A DNA stretch of 27,601 nucleotides from CAZSRX01 sp964609675 [NCBI: uncultured Bacteroidota bacterium] (GCA_964609675.1 CAZSRX010000034.1:1-27601), one strand, 5' to 3'. Positions 8,072 to 17,634 are shown, counted from the first letter of the stretch. The notes: a model not told the origin generated them from the letters alone. Numbers and translations are program-made.

Positions 8072-8641
8072 TCAGCCGGCTGTGCTTCTCAGGCTTTCCA
8101 GTTTGGTCAGCAATTTTTCTTCCAGTTGCGGATCGCTCAGCGCGGGCGGTGTGTAGGAAGGATCCAGCGCCTGGATTTTAGCGATGCACTGGCTGTAATT
8201 ACCGGTATGAAAATAGGCATAGGCCTGGTGCAGTTTGACGTCTTCGTCGGTAACCGTTCGGTCATGTTCAAAGACGTACCGTGGTTCCTTGCGTAGCACA
8301 AAATCGCCCTTGCTGACACAGGCCGCATACTGTCCCAGCGCCCATTGCGCAAACAGCCAGCCGGCGTAGCCGTCCGTCAGCGAGTCGGCTGCGATCTGCG
8401 TAAAATAGCGGTCCGCCGCGGCCATGGAATCCATGCGCAACACAGTCCATCCCAGACCTACCATCGCCGGCGCGCCCTTACTACTCACCAGATCCCGGAA
8501 AGCGGTATAGGCTTCGGTATAATCATTGGTTTTTTTTGCGTTCTCAAATTTCGTCCACGCCGCATCCAGCGGGTCTTCTTCTCCGCAACTGACGCAAAAG
8601 GCCCATCCGATAAAGCCGATTACTATTAAAAACTTTTTCAT
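8072..8641 (-). CDS. Putative lipoprotein with TPR-like repeats
   Basis: A 189-aa protein with a lipoprotein-type leader: MKK, a hydrophobic core and a cysteine at 19 (AFCVSCGEE). The box is imperfect, since position -3 is Cys rather than Leu, so lipidation is likely but not certain. The mature part begins DPLDAAWTKFENAKKTNDYT and continues in helix pairs with TPR-like spacing (DYTEAYTAFRDLV; AADRYFTQIAADS; HQAYAYFHTGNYSQCIAKIQ), a fold that serves in protein-protein contacts. It is anchored at a membrane facing the periplasm or outside. It has a consensus promoter, an AGGAG ribosome site and its own terminator, so it is an independent and probably well-expressed unit, although the T9SS cargo gene lies just upstream on the same strand. 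No specific function can be given. Confidence 0.85.
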   Translation of the reverse strand: MKKFLIVIGFIGWAFCVSCGEEDPLDAAWTKFENAKKTNDYTEAYTAFRDLVSSKGAPAMVGLGWTVLRMDSMAAADRYFTQIAADSLTDGYAGWLFAQWALGQYAACVSKGDFVLRKEPRYVFEHDRTVTDEDVKLHQAYAYFHTGNYSQCIAKIQALDPSYTPPALSDPQLEEKLLTKLESLRSTAG

Positions 8642-8673
8642 AACTTTTCTCCTGTAAGACAGATTGGTATTTT

Positions 8674-8702
8674 ATTATAATTATTATCTTTTTAATTGTC
8701 AA
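8674..8702 (-). promoter_or_regulatory. Consensus sigma70-type promoter of lipoprotein gene
   Basis: On the minus strand TTGACA (8702-8697), exactly 17 nt, then TATAAT (8679-8674): both boxes match the classical housekeeping consensus in full. The expected start point near 8667 gives a leader of about 26 nt containing AGGAG before the ATG at 8641. Confidence 0.78.
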
Positions 8703-8716
8703 TGGCTGCATCCATA

Positions 8717-11700
8717 TTATTTAACTAATAACATTTTCCGCGCTTTAACGCCGGTTGCGGTTTCCAGACGGTATATATAAACCCCGCTCGATACGGCCAT
8801 ACCGCTTTCATTCCGTCCGTCCCACAGGATTTCATGATAGCCGGCGACTTGACGGCCATTAACAAGTTCCTTGACTTTCTGGCCGAGAATGTTGTACACG
8901 CTCAAACGAACCAGGCCGTTTTCGGGCAGACCGAAACGGATGGTGGTCGCAGGATTGAAGGGATTAGGATAATTCTGCGCCAGTTCGATTTGTTTCGGCA
9001 GGAATACGTGATCCGGGTTGTAGAAGAGCATTAGTTTACCCCAGTTGTCGAGCGTAGTTTCTACGCCGCCGTCATGGCCCTCACCGCCGGCGTAAATCCA
9101 TTTTCCGTTATCTTCGCGGTAGAAACCTATTTTACGCTCGTCAAAATCCTGATAACGCATCCTGGCGTTCAACAGCGCGGTTTCATCATAGAGAAGTTGT
9201 ACCGTCAGATTCTTTTGCAGCGGGACAGAGCCTTTGATATCGAGGCCTTCGCCAATGACGGTCCAATTTTCCGGCTGGCCGGCTGGAACTGCGGATTGGC
9301 GTTTTAATATCGCCTGGAGCAGCGTTTCGCCGTTCGGTTTGGGTTCACGGATGCGGCTGACCATCACCCAGCCGTCTTTCTGCGATAAGGCTTTACCGCC
9401 GCGGACGAGCCACTGATCGCCGCTCACGACCAATTCGGCATTCCGGAACAGCTGGGCTACGGTGTACGTTTTTACCGCGTCAGACGTATTGCCGGCGGAA
9501 TCGGCGCCGGAGACACGGACCAGCAGTTGTCCGGGATTTTCCAGTTTATAGGGCAGGTAATATAAATCATCTTGCCCGGGGACCAGCGACATTGCCGAAT
9601 CCAGCGTGTCCAGGAGCGCGGACGTAACGCTGTTCCGCACGCTGATGCCCGCCTGCATGCCGTTTACCCTTTCGTCGGTCGCTGTGTAAATGGCGACATA
9701 TTGTTTGAGCACATCGCTCAGTAAAGAACCCAGTGTCAGTTGCGGCTTTACGGCGTCGATGCGGACAAAGCCGGTGTTGCTGAACCGTTCGCCGCCCCGG
9801 CTGTCGGTGGCGCGCACCCGCCAGTAATACGCCCGGAGGGAATCCAGCGGCGCGGCTGGCGTGAAAAACGTGTCCGTCGTTGCATGCAGCTGAACCGTGT
9901 CTGTAAACGTTCTGTTATGCGCGATATGCAGACGATACGTAAGCGCGTCGCCGTCGGGATCGCCCCGGCCTTCCCAGCGGAAGGTTGGCGTGCGGTTGTT
10001 GATCAAATCAGCCGCATTAAACGCTTTAACGTTAAACGCGTTCGGCGGCGAATTGGAAATACCGATGCCCTGTAAGCTGACCAGCTTTTCCGGAACCGGT
10101 GAGTTGTTCAGAATGTGCATGGTATCCCTCAGCATTCCTGATTCGCCGGGCTTAAAAACAACCTGAATGGTAATGGAATCGCCGCTGAATATCGTATCCG
10201 GATACGTCATGGCGGTTCTCAGGTAAAAATAACTGCCGCCGCTGAACGTAATATTACTAAGAATAACATCGCCGCCGTTGGCCTGTAACCGAAGGGGTAC
10301 AGCCAGACTGTCGCCGGTCAGCAAGGAGCCGAAATCCACGCTGGAGGCCGAAACATTCAGATTGCCCGAGGGCGGCACGGCGTTCCCGCGAATCGGTACC
10401 CGGAAATCCGAACCCATACTGCCGAATAGAATCAGGGTATCCAGATCAAGGTTAAGTGCGACCGGATGGTAACTGATAAGAATCCTAAGGGTATCGCCCG
10501 GAAAAAGCAGCCAATTGCCATTAAGGGAATCCACCGTATACCGGTCACCCGACTGAAGGGTATAACCGTTGATTTGCGCCACACCATCCGGTGAATATAA
10601 TTCGATTACACGGGAAGCGGTTGTATAGATCGCGACATTCCCGAAATCAAGAACGGCCGGCGCGGCGCTCAGATGACCCATCTTGGGCAGAAACGGCGCC
10701 GAAAATTCGGAAGTGTTATTATTGACATCCTGCAAGGCTTGAATCGTCCACCCCGTGATGACCGGAACCTTCATGGACCAGAGCCCGTTACCGTCGGCCG
10801 TGGTTTCCGCGGCGAACAACCGCCCCTGCGGATTCATCGATGTGCTGTCCGCATATAAATGAATAAAGGCAAACGGACCCGATGTGCCGTACAGCGTGGA
10901 GTCACTCTGAATGCCTGTGATTACGGGCGGTTCCACCCCGCGCTGGGTTGTGTTGATAAAATAAATTCCCTGCTCATTATGGTAGATTTTGTTATACCGG
11001 AATAGATTATCCGCAGTATTCGTATCCTGAGCGGCAATCCCGTAATACGTGTTATAAGCAATGTGATTGTAAAAAATCCGGTTCATCGAGGAACCGTTGC
11101 TGAGGAATATTCCGTATTGGTTGCCCAAGCCCTGATCACCGGCCTCATTGGTTCCAATCTGATTTTGATATATGTAATTATTATCAGCATTAGATAGACT
11201 TATGCCGTGTACGGCGTTGACGATTACATTTCCGGAATCCGGGGTTAAGCCGCCGATGAAATTATCGGTTATACTACCATCCTGATTATTCATAGTAATG
11301 CCTGACTGAGTGCCCGGAATGCCTGTGGCGCCCGTATAATCCGTGCCGATATAATTCCCCAGAACCATATTGTTTTGAATGACATTTATCGGACCGCGTT
11401 TCCATATCTGGCCGTCACGGGCTTCGTTGTCCGCGGCTCCCTGTTGGAGCACAAATGGCAGCGTGAGAAATTCAATACCGGTGGCATTTCCGGAAATAAT
11501 GTTACGGCCGGCGGGAGTCCCGTTTCCGATTATATTACCGATGCCGCCGAATTTGACAGTAATACCGGGACCGCCATTGGGAATCGCATACGTTCCGTTG
11601 ATATCCATGCCGATAATATTACCGGTAACCTGATTGAAATCGGACCGGAGAAGAACAATACCACCTTCCTCGCCATTTCCGGAAACAATGTTACCGCCTT

Positions 11701-14700
11701 GGATATTGTTGTAATTTGAGATGTATAAATACACGCCGGCGAAAACACCATTCCACCCGTTTCCTAAAGCGTTCAGCCCGGCGGCGTTCAGTCCGATGAT
11801 GTTGCCGGCAATGGAATTATGCTCCGAGTAGGACAGATAGATGCCGTAGTTGCTGTTGCCGGATATGATATTACGTCCGCCGGTCGTTCCGGTACCTATA
11901 TGATTATAACTTGTGTAATACAAGCCAATGCCCGTGGTATTGGGCAGCGTATCGTTGCCGGTGTAATCCGTGCCGATCCGGTTTCCGACAATGATATTGT
12001 TGACAGAGGCCGTATCCTGAATGAGGATGCCGCTGTTTAGGTTACCGGATATCACATTACCATCGCCGAAAGCGGAGCCGATGCGGTTGTCATGGGCGCC
12101 GCCTTGAATGATAATTCCGTTTCCGTTTGGCACAGCAACGGTTCCGGCCGCGTTGGTTCCTAGATAGCAATTCGTAATCGCGTTTTGATAAGCCCCGGCC
12201 CCTGAAATCAGAATGGCCGCTTCATTGCTCATGTAGGTGCCACACCCATTGATGATGAGGCCGTTTATCTGATTATGGGATGATGGGATTTCCAGACCAT
12301 TACCCATTTCCGCGCCGTTGATGACGATATCCGGTACATCGTCCGCGTCGGTGTCGCCGTCAATGACCGTATAGCTGTCCGTCAGCGCGGGCAAAGTGTA
12401 GTTTAACTCGATCGGCATTCCGGCCGGCAGATTAAACTTGATGGTGTCGGGCCCTGGATGGGCATTGGCATATTGGAGAGCATGTCTCAGGGTCCCTATC
12501 GATGTGTCGTCGGCGGCCTTAGTTACGATCAGGTGATTCGGATTGGTTAAATAGGCATTTGAAAACGCCGAGGTTCGGCCCGTGACCGTTTGCAAGGCCG
12601 TGATGAACGTGTTGGGCGGCAACCCACCGGGTAATCGGAACGCCCATTCCGGCGTGCTACCTATGGTAGCCGTCATGCCGATAAAGTTCCGGCCTTCATC
12701 TTCCGCATCCATATATACTTGTATCGAACTGAATGGGGAAGCGGTTCCATAGATGGTGTCGTTGGAAAAAGCATAAATGGTCGGCGGCGATATATTATTC
12801 TGCGCGCCGTTTACTATATAAATGCCGGCGTTTGCATTATGATATATACTGTTTTGATAAATAATGGCGCTGTCGATGCTGCTACCATACAGGGAAATGC
12901 CGTATGGACTGTTATGAGCGATCCGGTTATAGGCAATCGAATCAATCCGCAAAGGCGCGCCTTCTCCCAGAACACTGATGCCGCTGTTCCAATTAGAAAG
13001 CATCTGATTGCCGCTAAAATCGGTACCAATATAATTATTCAGAATTTTTATATTTCTGATCCGCCCATCGCTATTCGTAAAAAATATTCCGGGACCAAAA
13101 TTACCGGATATAACGTTCCGGCCGGCCGCGGAACCGTTCCCTATCCGGATATGGTAGCAGTCATCTCTTATGGAGATACCTCCATTCTGATTACCGATAG
13201 CCGAGTCCCCTTGGGCATTCGTCCCGATGTAATTATTAATAATATCAATTTCTGAGGAATTGGAGATTGCTATTCCAATGCTACTACCACTGATTATATT
13301 ACGCTGCTCTTCGTTCAAGCCCCCGATTTGAACGCTCAGGCAGTTAAACAATTGTATGCCGCCGTCGTTACGAGCCGGACCCGCGCCGTTGATGGTTGTT
13401 CCTATGTAGTTGCCGTATATCTGAGCGTTATTGGCGTTAAAAATAGAAATACCGTAGGTGTTGCCTTCATACTCGTTGAAACCGAGTTTATTATTGGCGA
13501 TATAAGCGAAATGACTATTCTCACCCACGTAAATGCCGCCAAAACGGTTACCGTGCGCGCCGCCATAACCGTCGAAACCGACCCAGTTGTTGATGATCGA
13601 ATTGTTTTCGGAATAGTTGAGATTGATACCATACGAAGCGGAACCTGAAATAATATTCCGGTCGCCCGGTGCGGGGCCGCCAATCTGGTTATGGTCACTG
13701 AAATCTAAGAAAACGCACCCGTTATCATTTCTTAATGTGGTTATACCTGCACCCGTTGAACTGAGGCCGAAGTAATTTCCGCGGATGATATTATCATGCG
13801 TGCCGGACAAATACAAATCCGCGTTCTGATTGCCGGCAATAACGTTGCGACCCTCTTCGGTACCGTCGCCGATGTAATTCCGGTAAGCTCCGTTCTGGAT
13901 ATATATACCATGCAGGTTGGGATTAAGAGAGATGCCGTCCAGCCGGATGCCGATGTAGTTGCCGATGATCAGGTTGTCATGACTGGAGGTGTCGGTCATT
14001 TTAATCCCGGCGCCGGAGGTTTGACGGCTACCGGAAAGAACCAATCCTTTGATGACATTATGACTGGATTGGATGGTTATAATATCCTGGGTGTTTAAAG
14101 CGCTACCGTCCACTTCAATATCCGGCGTCCGATCATCGTCAATATCGCCGTTAATGAACGTAGGTTGGGTAATGGGCGGAAGGCCGAGAGTTGTTAAATA
14201 GATGGTTCCCTTCCAAACAGCCGGATCAAACATAATTGTATCCGGTGCGGTGGTTGTATTAGCGGAATCAATGGCCCATCGTAAAGAACCGCGTCCGGTG
14301 TCCTCCGTCGTTGTAACAACGATGCCGCGGGGCGCTGCGAAGGGTTTGGCGCTGACTTCTTTGGAAAAGCCGCTTACGCCGCCGTCATGAACCGTCGCGA
14401 GCCGGAAATAGTAGCGTGTACCGACCTGCAGGCCCGTGTAAGTCCGCGTTGTATCGTAAAGATTGCCCGTTTGCGTGCTGTCCATTTGCGAAACGGGATT
14501 AGGCGACGTCCCGAAATAAATCCGGTAGCGCTGAAAACCGCTGGTCAACTGTGGTGTGGACCATGTTAGCGTGACTTGCCCCACGCCGGGCTTGGCGGCA
14601 ACGCTGCGGGGCACATATGTCGGCCGAATCAGAAAATCCCGAATACGGCTCATTAATGTATCTTTATTGCTGGCGCCCGTACCATTGACCAGGCCGGCTA

Positions 14701-15322
14701 TCTCAAAACTCAAAGCCACAATCCGGTACGTGCCGTTGTTCCAGGATATGCCGTGACAATTGGAATTATTATAGAAAATGCCGGTTGAACTGTCCGGCTC
14801 AAGATAATCCAGATAGCTGTTTATGCCGTTATATTCCGTAAATGACATATTATCGGTAATCGTTCCGGCTGTACCCAACATAGGTGTAGTGGCATTCACG
14901 GCTATGGCGCTGCCATCATCGGCATTCGATAAGCCGCAAAGCTGACGGGCAATTAAATATCCCGGGTTTGTACTGGGCCATCCCCATATATCCCCGCCTT
15001 CGATATAGATGCTGCCGCCTTGCAAGGCATAGTTGTATATATTCATCGCTTCGTTGATGGTCAACCCGTGATAACCCGGATCATAGAACCCGAAATGTAA
15101 AAAGATGGCATCATACATGGAATAATCCGTCGGCAATGCGCTGTTCACGGCAGGATAGGTTACATTATAACCGTTATTTTCCAGAAAAGTTTTCCAAACC
15201 GGTCCGGAATGGTTATTTATGTTTCCGTCCCATACAAAGATGTTCTGAGCGCTCCCCGCGCCACTAAAACCCGACCAGAAAAGAAACACGGCGAAGATAA
15301 ATTTGGTAAACTTCTTTTTCAT
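8717..15322 (-). CDS. Giant T9SS-secreted multidomain beta-helix protein
   Basis: A 2201-aa exported protein. Residues 1-25 are a signal peptide (GSA|QN). Residues 26-235 are a globular head (IFVWDGN start, with YNYALQGGSIYIEGGD) resembling a class I glutamine amidotransferase-like fold. A fibronectin III domain spans 236-328. Two homologous modules follow, at 332-925 and 928-1545. Each opens with a CSLREA-like strand set (DTGRGSLRWAIDSAN; DTSIGTLRHALQYAN), continues as a long parallel beta-helix of repeats like GRNIISGN and NYIGTD, and closes with an Ig-like cap (ITALQ / IQALQ). Two HYDIN/choice-of-anchor D domains (1549-1647, 1655-1754) and two more beta-sandwiches reach about 1955. Residues 2112-2201 are a type A sorting domain (QNYPNPFNPATTIRF ... 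SSGVYIYRLETATGVKARKMLLVK). AAGGAG precedes the ATG. The architecture suggests surface carbohydrate binding or cleavage, or adhesion; no catalytic residues are assignable. Confidence 0.93.
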   Translation of the reverse strand: MKKKFTKFIFAVFLFWSGFSGAGSAQNIFVWDGNINNHSGPVWKTFLENNGYNVTYPAVNSALPTDYSMYDAIFLHFGFYDPGYHGLTINEAMNIYNYALQGGSIYIEGGDIWGWPSTNPGYLIARQLCGLSNADDGSAIAVNATTPMLGTAGTITDNMSFTEYNGINSYLDYLEPDSSTGIFYNNSNCHGISWNNGTYRIVALSFEIAGLVNGTGASNKDTLMSRIRDFLIRPTYVPRSVAAKPGVGQVTLTWSTPQLTSGFQRYRIYFGTSPNPVSQMDSTQTGNLYDTTRTYTGLQVGTRYYFRLATVHDGGVSGFSKEVSAKPFAAPRGIVVTTTEDTGRGSLRWAIDSANTTTAPDTIMFDPAVWKGTIYLTTLGLPPITQPTFINGDIDDDRTPDIEVDGSALNTQDIITIQSSHNVIKGLVLSGSRQTSGAGIKMTDTSSHDNLIIGNYIGIRLDGISLNPNLHGIYIQNGAYRNYIGDGTEEGRNVIAGNQNADLYLSGTHDNIIRGNYFGLSSTGAGITTLRNDNGCVFLDFSDHNQIGGPAPGDRNIISGSASYGINLNYSENNSIINNWVGFDGYGGAHGNRFGGIYVGENSHFAYIANNKLGFNEYEGNTYGISIFNANNAQIYGNYIGTTINGAGPARNDGGIQLFNCLSVQIGGLNEEQRNIISGSSIGIAISNSSEIDIINNYIGTNAQGDSAIGNQNGGISIRDDCYHIRIGNGSAAGRNVISGNFGPGIFFTNSDGRIRNIKILNNYIGTDFSGNQMLSNWNSGISVLGEGAPLRIDSIAYNRIAHNSPYGISLYGSSIDSAIIYQNSIYHNANAGIYIVNGAQNNISPPTIYAFSNDTIYGTASPFSSIQVYMDAEDEGRNFIGMTATIGSTPEWAFRLPGGLPPNTFITALQTVTGRTSAFSNAYLTNPNHLIVTKAADDTSIGTLRHALQYANAHPGPDTIKFNLPAGMPIELNYTLPALTDSYTVIDGDTDADDVPDIVINGAEMGNGLEIPSSHNQINGLIINGCGTYMSNEAAILISGAGAYQNAITNCYLGTNAAGTVAVPNGNGIIIQGGAHDNRIGSAFGDGNVISGNLNSGILIQDTASVNNIIVGNRIGTDYTGNDTLPNTTGIGLYYTSYNHIGTGTTGGRNIISGNSNYGIYLSYSEHNSIAGNIIGLNAAGLNALGNGWNGVFAGVYLYISNYNNIQGGNIVSGNGEEGGIVLLRSDFNQVTGNIIGMDINGTYAIPNGGPGITVKFGGIGNIIGNGTPAGRNIISGNATGIEFLTLPFVLQQGAADNEARDGQIWKRGPINVIQNNMVLGNYIGTDYTGATGIPGTQSGITMNNQDGSITDNFIGGLTPDSGNVIVNAVHGISLSNADNNYIYQNQIGTNEAGDQGLGNQYGIFLSNGSSMNRIFYNHIAYNTYYGIAAQDTNTADNLFRYNKIYHNEQGIYFINTTQRGVEPPVITGIQSDSTLYGTSGPFAFIHLYADSTSMNPQGRLFAAETTADGNGLWSMKVPVITGWTIQALQDVNNNTSEFSAPFLPKMGHLSAAPAVLDFGNVAIYTTASRVIELYSPDGVAQINGYTLQSGDRYTVDSLNGNWLLFPGDTLRILISYHPVALNLDLDTLILFGSMGSDFRVPIRGNAVPPSGNLNVSASSVDFGSLLTGDSLAVPLRLQANGGDVILSNITFSGGSYFYLRTAMTYPDTIFSGDSITIQVVFKPGESGMLRDTMHILNNSPVPEKLVSLQGIGISNSPPNAFNVKAFNAADLINNRTPTFRWEGRGDPDGDALTYRLHIAHNRTFTDTVQLHATTDTFFTPAAPLDSLRAYYWRVRATDSRGGERFSNTGFVRIDAVKPQLTLGSLLSDVLKQYVAIYTATDERVNGMQAGISVRNSVTSALLDTLDSAMSLVPGQDDLYYLPYKLENPGQLLVRVSGADSAGNTSDAVKTYTVAQLFRNAELVVSGDQWLVRGGKALSQKDGWVMVSRIREPKPNGETLLQAILKRQSAVPAGQPENWTVIGEGLDIKGSVPLQKNLTVQLLYDETALLNARMRYQDFDERKIGFYREDNGKWIYAGGEGHDGGVETTLDNWGKLMLFYNPDHVFLPKQIELAQNYPNPFNPATTIRFGLPENGLVRLSVYNILGQKVKELVNGRQVAGYHEILWDGRNESGMAVSSGVYIYRLETATGVKARKMLLVK

Positions 15323-15436
15323 AGAAACTCCTTCTGTTTAACAAATAACATATTCTTCCAATATTTTTTTAATCTGGAATTTTGTACTTCTCCCTTGGTG
15401 GTGTGTATAAAAGAATGTATGGATAACAGCGCCGAA

Positions 15437-15463
15437 TTGCAAATATTTTTTAAAATTTATAAT
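15437..15463 (+). promoter_or_regulatory. Candidate promoter of SNF2-porX unit
   Basis: A perfect TATAAT (15458-15463) lies 15 nt after TTGCAA (15437-15442); the spacer is shorter than ideal. Transcription from it would give a leader of about 165 nt containing the terminator at 15585-15613. A competing candidate is an extended -10 (TGCTATGAT, 15550-15558), which would give a much shorter leader. Confidence 0.3.
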
Positions 15464-15553
15464 GAGTTTACGATGGTAATATCCGTAATTTTTTAATTTT
15501 TTTTTTCATTCGATAAAGCACTTGATTTTTATTTATAGTTGGTCTAACTTGCT

Positions 15554-15634
15554 ATGATGATGGTTTCAGCCAATTTAACCAAAGACCAGACGATTTGCAT
15601 CGCTGGTTTTTTTATTGACGATCGGATTCTGTGA
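15554..15634 (+). CDS. Possible 26-codon leader peptide
   Basis: A frame beginning with three consecutive ATG codons encodes 26 residues (MMMVSANLTKDQ...IDDRIL) and stops at 15632-15634, where TGATG overlaps the ATG of the SNF2 gene. The terminator hairpin lies inside it, its T run encoding two Phe codons. The stop-start overlap could couple translation. There is no clear ribosome site and no enrichment in one amino acid, so it may be chance. Confidence 0.25.
   Translation: MMMVSANLTKDQTICIAGFFIDDRIL
15585..15613 (+). terminator. Intrinsic terminator in SNF2 leader
   Basis: ACCAG and CTGGT, then CGAT and ATCG around a TTGC loop, form a 9-bp stem with one bulged A, followed by seven Ts on the plus strand. 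On the minus strand only three Ts follow. No plus-strand gene lies upstream, so its only target is the leader of the SNF2-porX transcript. Confidence 0.7.
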
Positions 15635-17634
15635 TGAGCGGAAAAAAAACGATTTTTGATCATATCGAAATTTCCGCGGGCGCCGGCGCCTCCAGAAATA
15701 CCGGTGAAAAACCGAAGCGCGTCAAGGAACGGTTTGAATGGATTGAAGTGCCCCAGCCGCCGGCCTACACCGGACGTTTTAAGAAGGAGGCCCGGGATGT
15801 ATCTTCCAAGCGCTGTCCCCGTTGCGGCTGGCTGGATCGGCAGACCGTTACGGAGTGCTTCCGGTGCGGCTATGACTTTGAGACGGAGGAAATGCATCTG
15901 GATTTTTTCCGCCGTGAAAACATCGAACTGCCGCCGGTGGAAGTCAAAGTAGATATGGGGTTTCAGGATATCCTGAGCCAGAAACAATACGATAATCCCG
16001 AAGCGTTTCGTCTGCGCCTGCAGGCCGAACAGCTTCATCTTATATCGGGTTTTGATCGGCTGATTGCGATCGGCGATACGAACATTCATCATTACGAGTA
16101 CCAGATACAAACCGCTCTGGAGGCGCTCCGGCGCATGCGCGGCCAGGTGCTGCTCGCCGACGAAGTCGGTCTCGGCAAAACCATCGAGGCCGGCATCATC
16201 ACCAAAGAATTAATCGGGCGTAATCTGGCGCGGTCCATCCTGATTCTGACGCCCGCATCGCTGGTCGGTCAGTGGCAGGACGAAATGCTGGTCAAGTTCG
16301 GCGAGCATTTCAAAATCGCGGAAAAGGAAGACGACTGGCGGGAAAACCGGATTATCGCTTCCATTGATCTGGCCAAGCGCAAGGAAGCCTCAGCCATCCT
16401 GAAAGCGCGCCATTTTGACCTGCTGATCGTGGACGAAGCGCATCGGCTCAAGCACCGCGGCACCATCGGCTTTAAGTTCGTCAACAGCCTCAAGAAAAAA
16501 TATGTCCTCCTGCTGACGGCGACACCCGTACACAACGATCTGACGGAATTGTACAGCCTGATCACCATACTCAAACCGGGCATTTTCGGAACCATCCGCT
16601 CGTTCAAGCGCAAGTTCATGCTCAAAGACGACCCGCGCATTCCGAACAACGAAGACCAGTTGAAACACATCCTGCGGGAAGTCATGATCCGCAACCGTCG
16701 CGACAAGGTTGGCATCCGCCTGCCCCCGCGCAAGGCCGCCATCTATCACATGGAACTGTCCGAAACCGAACAGGCATTGTATACGGGCGTTACGGACTAT
16801 GTCCGCGACGAGTTCCGCCGGGATACGGAATACGAGACGCACATACTCTCGCTGATCACCCTGCAGCGGGAATTGTGCAGCAGCCCGCAGGCCACACGGC
16901 AAACCCTACTGAATTTTCTGCAGCGGCCTTATCCCCAGCGAACCAGGGAGCGGCTGGAAATGTTCGTAAAGCTGTGCGAGGCGATACCCGTCAGCCGTAA
17001 AACTACAGCCGTCTTGGAAATCTTAAACAAATTTTCTGACCCGACGATTATCTTCGTCGAATTTATTGAAACCATGAAGGCGCTTCAGACGGCGCTCGAA
17101 CAGGCGGGATATTCGGTTGAACTGTTTCACGGAGGACTGGGCGGCACGCAGGCCCGCCGCGAGGCCATCGAGCGGTTCCGAAAATCCAAGCAAATCCTTA
17201 TCAGCACACAGGCCGGGGGCGAAGGGCTCAATTTACAGTTCTGCCGCCAGATCATCAACTACGACCTGCCGTGGAATCCCATGCGCGTGGAACAGCGCAT
17301 CGGCCGCGTGCATCGGCTGGGACAGGACCGCGATGTTTTCGTCTTTAACCTGTCCGTCACCGGCACTATCGAGGCGCGCGTCCTGGAATTGCTCAGCCAC
17401 AAGATTCGCATGTTCGAACTGGTCATCGGCGAATTAGACATGATCCTCGGCGACCTGGAAACCGACCGGACTTTCGAGCAGAAAATCGCCGACATCTTCC
17501 TGCAAAGCCCGGATGAGGCCTCCCTGGAGCGCGAATTCGAGAAGTTTGGCGAAGAACTGGTTTCGGCACGCAAACATTTTGACCAGATAAAATCCGGCCA
17601 GGAAGTTCTGTCCGACATTACGGACGTTTCCTGA
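15634..17634 (+). CDS. SNF2-family DEAD/DEAH ATPase with N-terminal zinc ribbon
   Basis: A 666-aa Swi2/Snf2-type helicase-like ATPase that should translocate on double-stranded DNA and remodel bound complexes, as RapA does with RNA polymerase. A GTG three bases earlier is an alternative start; neither has a strong ribosome site. Numbered from that GTG, residues 62-79 hold a CxxC-CxxC zinc ribbon (CPRCG, CFRCG). Lobe 1 has Walker A (ADEVGLGKT, 176-184), DEAH (268-271) and LLTATPVHND (294-303). Lobe 2 has QAGGEGLNLQFCRQIINYD and QRIGRVHRLGQDRDV with the arginine finger. It is much shorter than RapA (about 968 aa) and lacks its N-terminal Tudor-like part. It lies 35 bp before porX in the same direction, so the two are likely co-transcribed. 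That suggests transcription control rather than DNA repair; this is inference. Confidence 0.93.
   Translation: MSGKKTIFDHIEISAGAGASRNTGEKPKRVKERFEWIEVPQPPAYTGRFKKEARDVSSKRCPRCGWLDRQTVTECFRCGYDFETEEMHLDFFRRENIELPPVEVKVDMGFQDILSQKQYDNPEAFRLRLQAEQLHLISGFDRLIAIGDTNIHHYEYQIQTALEALRRMRGQVLLADEVGLGKTIEAGIITKELIGRNLARSILILTPASLVGQWQDEMLVKFGEHFKIAEKEDDWRENRIIASIDLAKRKEASAILKARHFDLLIVDEAHRLKHRGTIGFKFVNSLKKKYVLLLTATPVHNDLTELYSLITILKPGIFGTIRSFKRKFMLKDDPRIPNNEDQLKHILREVMIRNRRDKVGIRLPPRKAAIYHMELSETEQALYTGVTDYVRDEFRRDTEYETHILSLITLQRELCSSPQATRQTLLNFLQRPYPQRTRERLEMFVKLCEAIPVSRKTTAVLEILNKFSDPTIIFVEFIETMKALQTALEQAGYSVELFHGGLGGTQARREAIERFRKSKQILISTQAGGEGLNLQFCRQIINYDLPWNPMRVEQRIGRVHRLGQDRDVFVFNLSVTGTIEARVLELLSHKIRMFELVIGELDMILGDLETDRTFEQKIADIFLQSPDEASLEREFEKFGEELVSARKHFDQIKSGQEVLSDITDVS

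Larger units (their letters stand above)
15323..15630. other. Divergent intergenic region with leader signals
   Basis: This 308-bp AT-rich space separates the T9SS cargo (minus) from the SNF2 gene (plus). It holds a candidate promoter for each direction, which share the self-complementary hexamer TTGCAA at 15437-15442: TTGCAA-17-TACATT on the minus strand (-10 at 15419-15414), and TTGCAA-15-TATAAT on the plus strand. The terminator and leader frame near its right end are listed separately. A run of homopolymeric T lies at 15490-15507. Confidence 0.5.

Noticed and set aside
10950-14100. Periodic DNA repeats inside the giant gene as a CRISPR array or tandem repeat
   Set aside because: The periodicity is at protein level (beta-helix coils) with divergent DNA and no constant repeat and spacer.
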